This document shows, piece after piece, positions 34,432-44,900 of a DNA stretch of 64,000 bases. Below the pieces are notes generated by a model. The model did no database searches. It saw nothing but the letters and a program-made list of their open reading frames with translations, and had not been told where the DNA came from. Position numbers and translations under genes: made by a program. Source of the stretch: Yamagishiella unicocca (Eukaryota > Chlorophyta > Chlorophyceae > Chlamydomonadales > Volvocaceae); assembly GCA_003116995.1 (NCBI GenBank), contig BDSL01000099.1, positions 248,001-312,000 of the forward strand. The letters run 5' to 3'. Within the stretch, counting starts at the first letter, position 1, and each line of letters opens with the position of its first letter.

Positions 34432-35938
34432 TACCACGCGTACGGCTTCGAGTTTTGCGTTGGGGCGAGTACCGGTAGCAAGAGTCGAAGCAAGTTTAAA
34501 AACTGACAAGCTGACGCAGAAGAAGCTGACCAATGATTTCCTAGCACGCACTCAAACCTTGCGCACTTCTAGGCACTACTGTGTACGCTGCCACACAGGT
34601 TATGGGAAGCTGCTTTCTAACAACCTGCACACATCTTCCAATGTTAAAACGTATACGTATGTGAGGATATAGCTTTAGATTTGGTTCAGACGTAAAAGGG
34701 TACATACCGTAGGGTACATACCGTAGGGTACATACCGGTCGTAACGGAACTCTGCGTCTTACGCCCAGCCTGAAACCGGTACGCACAATGTATAGCTGTT
34801 CCTTGGAGAAAATGGCGGTGTAGGAGGCGAACACAGCCTCTTACTTTACATAATTAGCCGAGTCGGATAGCTGAAATTGCGGATGGCGTTCTGCGAATTG
34901 ACTGCGCCATTGTCCTTGCGATTCATCAACTGCATGCTGACATGACATGGGGTGAAAGGCACGTCATTTGCACCTGTATGCTGTCAACTATGTCGCGAAC
35001 AGACCCTTGGGTCGATATACGTCGACTGGTGTCACCCATGTGTCACCATGGGTCACGCCGGTAGCTGCGTAGGCGTAATGTACCTTTCCGTCCTTTCTGT
35101 TCAGCCGCCGTCTGTACCCGGTTCACCAATAGACAGCAACTCAGCTTCCGTGCCGTCCATTCGAGCCCCGCCGCATGCGCTGCCTACTGCTCCTTGCGAT
35201 GTGACTGTGTGGGTCGTAGGAGGGCGAGCCATTGGGACTGCTGTCGAGGGGGCAGCAAACGAAGCTGCTTAGCACGGCTTAGCCAATCGAACACAGCGCA
35301 TCGTTCTCATGTGTCCGCCCTTGTCTCTGTCCAGAAGTCACGTCCCTAACTCGTCCAGCGCTCTGGAGCCATGTGTATCCCTTCGCTGTTGTACGGGAAA
35401 TACGGATTTACCGGTACAGAATCGCCTGTTGAAGACTATGTTCCACCGTCGAATTTGCCGGTACCTTCTCCCAGAGTGAGTTACAACGGCAGTAAAATGA
35501 ACCCGCGCGAACATTTTGGTACACCCTCCCAAAGCCGCTCTCACACTCTACTGCCATCTAGCCGACAGACGGGTGGCCCCGAACAGAGAAGAATGCGCAC
35601 CATGACCAATCTGGCTAAACAGGGTACCATCATACGCGATGGAGGTTACAACACTCGAAACGCCAGCGACAGAAAAAGCCAACCCGCTCGCAAATCCTGT
35701 GCGTTAGTGCAGAACATTCGTACACTTCAGGACCCGCCAATGCACGTGCCTGACCACAAATACGGTACACATTAGACGCCGTAGGACACCCGACACGCGA
35801 GATTGCGCTCGCGACTGCCCTAAAAAGCGACCCACATCCACGGCGCCATCTGATGCCGGGCGGCTATCTCACGGTACCCGCTAAGCACTGAGCCGGCCCG
35901 ACAAACAGGAAGGGCCGGCTACACGCGCTCCAAACCCT
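34432..35938. other. Intergenic region
   Basis: This separates the NOL7-like start from the reticulon stop. It has moderate GC and no supported gene. A plus-strand frame at 35371-35775 has no motif and no splice partners. It contains the triple 14-bp repeat at 34698-34738 and a TGTAA (minus) at 35646-35650 that could end the reticulon transcript. Confidence 0.45.
34698..34738. repeat. 14-bp tandem triplet
   Basis: AGGGTACATACCGT is repeated three times head to tail, the third copy ending in GG. It lies about 270 bp upstream of the NOL7-like start codon, in its probable promoter region. Confidence 0.8.
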
Positions 35939-38819
35939 CTATGTGGTCTTCTTCTTCCGGGGAGTGGGCGTCAAGTCGTACTTGTTCATTGCGTTGACGG
36001 CTGCACTGGTCACGGGAGTAAAGACAGCCTTCTTGATCGTCTTGCTGACTGGCTCGATGCGCTTCTGGAAAGTGGCGTACTGCAAAAAAAGGGGTTGGGC
36101 AAAGGACCGGAAGTGTAAGCAAGGATTAGCTAAAATTGACTATCCTGCAGCCTCGATAGCATGGAGGGACCAAGTGCACCGATCATCCAACCCGTATACA
36201 TCTGTAGCTTCGTTGTGTAAACATGATGCGTCGGGTGACGTACTCGCCGAGTCACGTACGTCCGTCCCGCTGACCGAAGTACCCCGTCCGCACCCCGTTG
36301 GCTATCCATACTGCTGACAGCTCGCAACTGAAACGGATTTCCGCACCTCATCAGGCTTGGCCCAGACGCGACCGTAAGCGAGGCAGATGAAGACGGCCAC
36401 GAAACGATCCACGTTCGGCAGCAGGAAGAACATTAGGCCCATCGGGGCAAGAACCACAGTGGCCCGAATGCGACGGTCAAACTTGTCATATTGAGCCTGA
36501 ACATTGACGCTCGCAAGTAGGGACGAAAACGGGCTCTCCTTAATTTCAGGACGTGTTGTCGCACGAACGCAGCGGACTTCTCCCCAATGCATGCCTTCCC
36601 AATTAGCGCTTTTGATTGATTGCGACCCCAATACATTTGCGTCCAGGTGTGCCTGCAAGAATTGATTAGCCAGATGATACAAGGATTATTACTCACATGC
36701 ACCCTGCCGTACACGTCAGCGATTACGGAGTCGATGCGCGTCTTTTGCAGCTTGTATGCCAGCGGCAATGTGAAGGCACCCAGGTGCAGCAGCAGCAGCA
36801 ACGTGACAGCGTCGAGAGCGCGGCCCAGCACCGACAGCACCCACAGACCCAAGCCGACCTGCATGGACATCCGGGGGAACAAGGAAAGCAGTATTCTGGA
36901 GGTGCACGATCTCCTAAGGGCTAGCGCCATGAAAGAGAAGACACGCCGCGATTAAACCCTAAATGCTTTGCTGGTAGATGTACGGAATATGCATGACTGA
37001 ACGCAGTGAAGCAAAAATCCCGCTCCAATATACACCAGCAATCGGCCCCAGCCCAGATTCCTCCTAACCCCACCTCCAGGGTGTGCAGCGGATCCAGACC
37101 GTTGAGGTGGCGGTCGTGCAGCGCTGCGGCTGCCGACACAGACGTGGTGAGGGCGGCGCTCAGCAGGCGGGTAATCGATGAGTGCGTCCACGTGCACTTC
37201 TCCTGGTAACGCGGGGCCAGCGCGCCGCGAAGGAAGTTGAAGGCCAGGCTGAAGAGCAGAGTGTAACAGAGACCTGCAATTCCCGGGGTAGATTGAAGTG
37301 ATGCGACGCAGAGCCGAAATATATGCCACAGCGGGTGGGTGACAACTCGTGGGGCGTGATCAATGAAATGTAGGACACATCGCGAGACGCAGGGCGGTCA
37401 GGGCCCCTATCATGTCAACCCTCCGTCAATGATGGGAGGGGCCGTCAACATGCCTCGCGCCAGTGAAGTGAATAAAGGACGGCATCGGCGCCTTTGTACC
37501 ATTCCCACTCTCACTGTCCGGGACATAAGGCACGACTAACTCCGGCGTCTGGCCCTGCGAGTGCTCACGGAACGCAGGGCTCGCGCACCATGCTGCTGTT
37601 GTCGTCAGTCCATCACGGACTCGAACCCTGCTATCGGTAGCAAAGACCCCTTCATTGAGATGTTGCAGCTGCTGCCGCCCTGTCGCCCAGACGTACCCGT
37701 GAACATCGTCGTCGAGCTGGTGAAAATTGCCCGCACGACCAACCACGCCAGCAAGCCGGCAACAAAGTAAAACGCCGAGCGGATCTGCGTTGGGCAGCAA
37801 ACGAACGGTATGCGAGGTTGAGGAGCCAGGTCGCAAAGCAGACAGAACGCAAACATGCTGGTCCCATGCCAGCCCGCATCAGTACCTTGTTGGACCAGAG
37901 CAGCGTCTCTGTGATGAAGGCGTTGTAGTCGAGCTGGGACATTGCGGCGAGCCAGGATCGGGACGGGTGTCACTGTAGGCCATGCTGGGAAACGTCTCAC
38001 ATTCTTCCAAGCCGTGTTGTTTGTACGGCGCATTATGGCTATTCCTCGTATCAATATAAGCTTTATGCTGTTCTTTTCCAACACAGCAAGTGGCACAGGT
38101 GTAAATACACCCTAGGAAGAACGCCCTTGACGTGGGTACATGATTAGTGCGTTTCATACAAGACCCCGTGCGCTCCTTGCCATGAGCTTCATGGAACATC
38201 CACTGAATGCCACGGCAACGGTCAATCGTTGTGCGCCCCACACCGCGTCCCACCTCATCGCTGGTGCTGGACGATATCATGATGGGCGTTGACGGCGTCG
38301 GTGGGTTGACGTTGAAGTCCAACTGCGATTGGCACAGGATGCGAGGAAACACTGAAAACGACGGCAAAACGACAGTTCAGACGACGGCAATTGATGAACA
38401 CACGAGCGTAATCCATACTCCTTTTGAGCCTACCTGCTTGGCTGGGTTGACTTCAGGAGTGCCTGCCGGGGCCTCCGGCACCTCCGGCACGGGTTCCGGA
38501 TGAGGTGAACCAAACGCCGTCTGAAGGTATTGTGAGGGCGGGGACGAAATGTCCTGTGTCATGCGCGTTATCCATGTTGTATGCGACCCAGAAGGGCAAG
38601 AAGTGGTCCTGGCCTGCCGCTTGATAACCCTCGCAGCTGGAAGCTGAGACACGAAACAAACTCAACGGACACATACTGATGCTCCATCAACTTTCCCACC
38701 TTCATTTCCGTCGTGGCCTGCTTCAGGCCTGCAATAAGCGGACTCTCGGTGGCCGTCTTGGCTGCGTGGTCGAGCACCTTCTCCATCGCGTCTTTGCCTG
38801 GCAAGTCGTTGTCGGTCAT
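35939..38819 (-). CDS. RTN: Reticulon-domain ER membrane protein
   Basis: ER-shaping protein of about 354 residues. Exons from the 5' end: 38819-38700, 38520-38434, 38322-38254, 37933-37886, 37784-37697, 37273-37074, 36858-36697, 36496-36347, 36079-35939, all phase-consistent. The N-terminal third is hydrophilic and Pro-rich. The reticulon domain begins at ITETLLWSNK (the family's ...LLLWR.. start). It has a first long hydrophobic hairpin (FYFVAGLLAWLVVRAIF ... YTLLFSLAFNFL), a loop, a second hairpin (LWVLSVLGRALDAVTLLLLL ... LPLAYK), then a further hydrophobic segment (VLAPMGLMFFLLP). The last four residues are KKTT, a C-terminal dilysine (KKXX) ER-retrieval signal that many plant and animal reticulons share in similar form. 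The exon order and hairpin spacing fit the family well. Confidence 0.88.
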
Positions 38820-40071
38820 TTCCTATAGTCGATACGAAAGTATATCGTTAGGCAATGAACAGCATGGAGAAACGAGGACAGGGGCCGCAAACTGCCGTGG
38901 CCAACAAGGGCTGTTATGCACTGCCACAAAATCTCCAGATGATCGCCGCATTCTGTCATGCAAGTAGTCCGAAAGCGAAGTGTCACAGCTGCCGGCGATC
39001 TCCCATTCTCGGTGCGATTGCCGGGACGAATGGCGCGCTCGGGGAAACCTCCCGAAAAGGCTCCAAGGCAACCGGCAGGACAGCGAGGGCCCCCGCTGGA
39101 ACAAGTCGACGGATATGGACTACTCACGTCACACGTGGAGGTCTAACAAGATGTCGATCTTCGCAAACTTGGGAAGGGTGTTGCTGCCCCGCGCCGCTTT
39201 AGTTGAACGGGATTCTTATGACAACGTATGTTACAATATTGTAACTTTATTACCGTCTCGACCTTCCAGAGCTTGGGAGGGCTTCGATCCACGCCGTACA
39301 CCGCACAAGCTGTCCAAAGGACAGCCCGGCATCGCAACCCCATGCTGATGATATCATGCACACATGCACACACGGGCATCACATGTTTGGTGATAATAAA
39401 TCATTCTTTTGAGGATTGTTGGACCGCGAGTGTCATCACCACATCGTATCAATGGATGGGTCCTACCACTCCCCACCTCGCAAGTGTAACTGGAGATACC
39501 TAGGCCGCCGGAGGAAATAAATTGATAACAGGGTTGCGGGGCATCACGTGTCAACAAGCTTGCAAATAACTAGGAACATGTCATCGCTATGCCCAGGTCA
39601 TTCCAAATTGCAGGGCGCCAGCATCTAACGCAATTCATCGCGCAGAAAGCGTTAAATAGGTGTCATGCCAACTTTTTGGCAAAGCGTACGGCCCCAAGTA
39701 TGCGCTGTTCACGTTGGGGTAATCACGCCGCCGGTCATCTTGGGTCATCTGAACGTGCTGCCCTGGCGACAGTCCACAGCAACGTATTGGCAGCGCTCAC
39801 TGGCAACCAACTTCTACACATCGTGCGTGAGGATATGCACCACGGCAGTCGCACGAGCAGAAGGTCCAAAAGACAAAACCTGTAGTATAAGCGCCAGGGC
39901 GGCGGATAACGTTCTAAGGACGGTGCATTTCGCCCTGTACGCGCGGAATGGAAAGTGGCGCAATGCAATCTAGATCCATACCACTGAAAACGCACGGCTC
40001 ACTCAGCGCAGATGCAGATGCAGTGTGATGGCACGTTCTGTCGTCGTCCTAGTGCTCGCCGTGTCATGTGA
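38820..40071. other. Spacer upstream of reticulon
   Basis: Probably the reticulon promoter plus the 3' UTR of the next minus-strand gene. Small frames at 39589-39885 (+) and 39735-39995 (-) carry no recognisable motif. Moderate GC; nothing else supported. Confidence 0.4.
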
Positions 40072-41624
40072 TCAGGAGGGAGCCCTTGAACCCACCGTGT
40101 CTCTGCGCGCAAACTGATGCGAGTGCGAGCAAACACACACCTTCGCAACGCCCGGCCTCCGCTGTCCCTCCTCGCGCAGCTCCTGCTCGCGCTCATCCTC
40201 GCACAGCTTCTGAACTGGGCTGGTTTCTACGGTGCCGCAATCAGCGGCATCCGCCTCTACTACGACTTGCCGAGTGCACAGCAAGGCCTCTAGCAGCTGT
40301 GGTGCGAGCGACTGGAGAACGCTGCCGACGGCAGTGTCGGTGCTGTCTGCCGCCTGAGGGCCAAGAACCATGCATGAACGATTGAGGATGGAGGGCCGAG
40401 CGACTATTGGACCATGCTAGTACGGAATGCATTATGTTTGGACAAGATATCACGCCTGGCCAAGGCAGTAGGAACCTTGAGGACGGAGCGACCCGCGCTG
40501 CTCCTTGCATCTGGCACCCACAGGGGCATAGGATGCATGTGGAGGTAAGGGGAACCAGACGTAGAGCACACACACGCACACCCAAGTCCCGAACCCTCCC
40601 ACCCACCTCGGCCGTGCAGACCAGCTGGTCAAGTAACGGCATTATCACGTGGGCAAGGGTGTTGTGCAGTCGTGAGTTGCGGTTTTCCAAGTCCGAGATG
40701 CCTAGGCGTGTGAGGCGGGAAAGGAAGGGTCACATGGCACGGCCACATGATGTTGGCCCTGATCCGTGGAAGAGGATTTCGAGCCCACTGAACTACTGCC
40801 CTCTTACACGTGACGTCCCCGTGACGCCAACAAATGTTTTCACGTTCATTATTATTTCCATGTACGTCGTCCGTGCGTCAGGTGCAACGCGCCAAGTTTT
40901 GATGGCAAACTCCCTCTGGTGCAGGACGGGGTGCCGGCACGGGGGCCCTATACATCACCACAGATGCAAGCAAGCCGCTTGGGCGCATCTGACCATGGTC
41001 ACGCAAGCCAACAGCTAGCGGTCAGTTGGCGCCTGGGAAAGCCGCATCCTGGCGGCATAAAAACCGACAAGCCTGGACTTACATTGTTTCATAAGAGCTG
41101 CGCAGCCGTCGGCCGATTTGAGCTCACTCTGCAAGGTGCCCGTCTCCTTGCGTGACAGCTCCAGTTGCTGCACGGGTCCAGGAGGGGAAAACATGCAGGT
41201 GAAGTATGAGTGAAGTCGTACGGCGGATTTGCTTGCCTTCTAACCCCTTGGCACGCTAGTCACGTGCGTTGGATGGGCCTATCACTATGTGCCAACACTC
41301 GCCCCTCGTAAAACCGGTCAGAACCTGTTGGTGGTCGATAAGAGCCGCCACTGCGTCTTCGTTAAGGTCCGACAGGACCATACAGTTTTCCAATTGTATC
41401 ATGCTGAGCTCAGTCTGTGCTCCAGCGTCGGCGGCCAAGGGGCTCGCAGCTAACACGGGGCCACAGACGGCCTGGAGCGTCCGCCGCAGCGAGTTAACGC
41501 AATTCGACCAAGCAGCTATGAGCAGCCAAGTCGGCAGGCTGATTGGCAGGCTTGCAAGCCAAACGACTGTTCGCGACATTGGGGCGCGCTGAACCGCGCG
41601 ACACGCAGCTTCCGTGGTTTCCAT
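40072..41624 (-). CDS. Predicted coiled-coil protein with one hydrophobic segment
   Basis: Family not recognised. Four exons join in phase with good splice sites: 41624-41325, 41167-41083, 40701-40607, 40353-40072, giving about 253 residues. The N-terminal exon has one hydrophobic stretch (VVWLASLPISLPTWLLIAAW, residues about 20-39). The next two exons read as amphipathic coiled coil (LELSRKETGTLQSELKSADG; ISDLENRNSRLHNTLAHV). The last exon is acidic and basic (EDEREQELREEGQRR). That layout suits a membrane-anchored coiled-coil protein such as a tether or a BAP31-like ER protein, but no diagnostic motif was found. The gene starts 359 bp from, and divergent to, the LRR gene. The first donor (GTTCTG) is weak. 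An opposing frame on the plus strand over the last exon was judged a shadow. Confidence 0.5.
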
Positions 41625-41983
41625 TGCAAGTAAATAAGGATAGTAAAGCAAATGGTAACTGGGGCAGAAAACAAGCCAGGGGTTTTTGTTTGGCTTACAG
41701 TTGAACAGCTGTCAATTCCATCCCGTCAATAGCCGATATGAGGTAAATGTATTGCATATCCTATGTTATAACCATTATAGTGCAGGAGATGCATTCAGCA
41801 ATAGTATACTTCACCAAAGAGGGTTGGGTTTTGTGAATGCGTACGACTCGTCCAAAAGCAGAATCCATCGGTTTCGCGTTCTGCTCAAGCCCAGAAAGCC
41901 ACAAACCGACAGATAACTACGACGTGAGGAACTGTGTTTCTTCTGTTATATCCTGACAAAGTGAGGTACTGAATATAGAAAGT
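41625..41983. promoter_or_regulatory. Divergent promoter region
   Basis: This 359-bp, relatively AT-rich spacer separates the start codons of the minus-strand coiled-coil gene and the plus-strand LRR gene, so it probably drives both. I see no TATA box I would commit to. Confidence 0.45.
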
Positions 41984-44900
41984 ATGTTGCCTAACCGCTT
42001 GGAGCAGACCGAAGTTAAAGAAGCGCCGAACGTGCAGCAGCAGGTGTTTGATGATCCAAATTTGCTCTATTGTATTGCACGGTTCCTCAAACCACGGGGC
42101 AGACTCCTCTTGTCAACACTGACCCACGCCTGCGCACGGGCTGTAGATCTGCCAGAGCTTTGGTCGACAATCAGTTGGACCATAGTTTGGGGGAATGAAC
42201 CCGGTCTCAAAACGCCGTGGTCGTACAGCGAGGCCGCGAAGTTTGGCAACCGCCTGGGCTGCGTGCTCCGCCGATACGGACGACATTGTGCCCGCCTGCA
42301 CCTAGCGAGCTGCCCGTGGCTGCAAGTCACTGGTCTGGAGGATCTTGCGCGGTGCGCGTTTCTCATACCGCCTGAATGTACCTCTGCACTCTGGCACTGC
42401 TCGGGCAGCGGGCTGAGCAGCACGTGGTGGCTGGGTTTAGGGTTTTAGGGTCTGGGCGTGCACATGTGTCGGTTTGCAGTACCGTCGGCAGAAGGAACAA
42501 GGGCATGATTGCTTGGAGGACGTGTGGCCCGGGCCACTTAATATTTTTTTGCAGAAGGCATCGTCTTGCTGTACCGGGGCCTGCGATGCCCGAGCCCATG
42601 CGCGCCAGCAAACGTGCGGTGGTGCGCACCCGGGCAGCTGCTAGCAGCTACATTGCGTCCACACACGGCTTGGAGCCGCTATCTGTGAGAGCCTCTTGTC
42701 CAACCTCCCCTCATCCCTCCTCCGTGTGGCCAGATGTCGCAACCTTGTACACATCGATATGTCCGGCTGCAGGTGCGTGGAGGGGGGATTCGAGGAAGGA
42801 GGGGGGAGGGGGAGAGGAAACCCGTAGGCCGGGGAGGGTTGGGACGTTAAGGAGTGTGAAGTGCGGCTCGGGTGCGGCAGGCAGGCAGGGCCCTGGGCTG
42901 GGGTGGGGCTGTGACGCTTCTTCTTCCTCCCCAGGACTAGCGCGCCAACGTGTGTCCTAGCTGCGGGTGCACCCACACAAACGGAACCAGCGAGCACCCG
43001 CCCGGCCCCTGGGATCCCGGCTGGTCCGCGTAGCAGCGCTGCAGCAAGGAAGCGGAGAGGAGGGGGTATGGATGCCCGGGTCGACAGGGCGCGGTGAGCA
43101 CCCGGCCGTGCCGCTCCGCACCGCCCCAGTGACCCCGGCCGCCCGTCTGCTCCCGTCTTGTGCCGCGCTCAGCCGCGCGACTTGCCTCCCCTCATGCCCC
43201 TTCTGGCCACTTCGCCCCCCCTGGTCCGCCCCCCCCAGCATGTACTCGGTGGACCTGCTGGGCCACCTGGTGCGGCACTGCCCCAACCTGAGGTCGCTCC
43301 TGGCCAGGTGGAGCTGGGGGCTCCAGGGGAGGGGCTAGGGGCTCCAGGGGAGGGGCTAGGGGGGCTCCAGGGGAGGGACTAGGGGGGCTCCACGGGAGGG
43401 GCTAGGGGGGCTCCAGGGGAGGGGCTAGGGGGGCTCCACGGGAGGGGCTAGGGGGGCTCCAGGGGAGGGGGATGCTCCCGGTGAACGTGATGGCGGTGTT
43501 TCTGGTGGGTGCGAGGGAAGGGGCCACCTGGTCGCTGGCGGCGGCGGCAATGGCGCAGCTCACCTGATGTGGACCCCCCTGCTACCGGGACCTCCGCACC
43601 ACCCACCCGCCCATGTCTCTGCCTGCCTGCCTGTCTTCTACCCTGCCCCCACCCCCACCCCACCCCGTTACCAGAGGCTGCCCCAGCATCTGCAAGCCCG
43701 CCATCATCCAAGTGAGGTCCGCGAGGAGGCTCTGGGTGGGGCGGGGCTGCAGAGAGGAGCTTGTGTTTGTGTTGGGTGAGACATATCATGCGTGTGGAGC
43801 GCGGAACCGAGTGGCAAGGCACACGCATGGGCATGTGTATGTGGTGGGGTGGTCCGCTCTCACCGGCGCGGGGTCCCAGGCCCGCCTGCTCGCCGTCCTG
43901 ACCATTCGTCGAGCACCCTACCCACCCTCCCCCCCGCAGGAGCTGTTCGACACGCCCAAGCAGCACCGCCTCAACCTGGAGCACCTGGACCTCCAGGTGG
44001 GGAGGCCGGGAGGGGGGAGAGGGGGGCCCAGGTGGGAAGGCCGGGAGGGGGGCCAGAGGGGGGGCACCTGTATCTCTCCTGGCTGCTCAGTTGCGACTGG
44101 TGTGGCGCCGTGCGGCCTCCACCCGGTGCCCCCGCGCAGCACGGGGCGGCCAACACACCGCAGCCGCATCAGCCTGCGGACGCCCACCACCCAGCCCTGT
44201 TGGGCCCGCGACCTTGGGTGCTGGCTGGCCGCGCATTGCTCTCCGCCATACGCCCAAGATATGGTGCGGAGGACCCGCCGCTGCTGCTGTGTTGGCTGCC
44301 TGCAGGGGGTCATGTTCTCTCAGGACACCAGCGAGCTGGGCACCGCACTGGGCAGGGCGGTGGAGCGGCTGGCGGCGGACAGGCTGGTCACCTTGAGGCT
44401 GGGCTGGACGGGCGAGGCGGGGTGAGCCAGGGGTGGCGAGGAACCGGTTGATGCGGCCTAGTAATCCAAGGAGAAGCACCACCACCAGGAAACGAGTGCA
44501 GAAGACGCGTTTAAGAAGTGTATGCTTCGGAGCGCTCGGTCGAACGGCCTGTCTTCAGGGTGGACCTGTCTTCCGGGTGGACCTGTCTTCTGGGTGGGCC
44601 TGTCTTCAGGGTGGGCCTGGGTTCCGGTGTGAGGCGGGAGGGGAGCCGGGCAGGGCTGCTGTTGCTGTGGGGGTTACTGGGGGGTAGGGGTGGGTGCCGT
44701 GGCTCCGCCGGGCGGACGGGGATGTGGGCGGCAGGGGGCGGGCCCGCGGCCAGCCTGCAGCAGCGGGTCATCGCTGCGAGAAGACGAGGGGGTGGGCTGG
44801 GGGCGGGTGACGTGTGCCCGCTCCCTGCCCCCGCCCCGCACCCGTCACGGTCCTCGCCCTCGTTGCGGGGCTGTCTCAGCGGTTAGGATCCCCAGCCCCT

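Noticed and set aside
35371..35775. Plus-strand frame of 134 residues with mixed composition.
   Set aside because: No recognisable motif, no promoter or splice support, and it lies in the likely 3' UTR side of the reticulon gene. It cannot be excluded but is not supportable.
40119..40292. Plus-strand frame with a Leu-rich hydrophobic stretch and a plausible-looking end (LNWAGFYGAAISGIRLYYD).
   Set aside because: It lies antisense to the last exon of a minus-strand gene whose four exons keep phase. Hydrophobic Leu-rich text is what the complement of charged Glu/Lys/Gln codons gives. It has no splice partners of its own.
41325..41624. MreC-like or GET1-like identity for the coiled-coil gene.
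   Set aside because: Only the general layout (hydrophobic segment then coiled coil) fits. MreC beta domains and the later GET1 membrane spans are absent.
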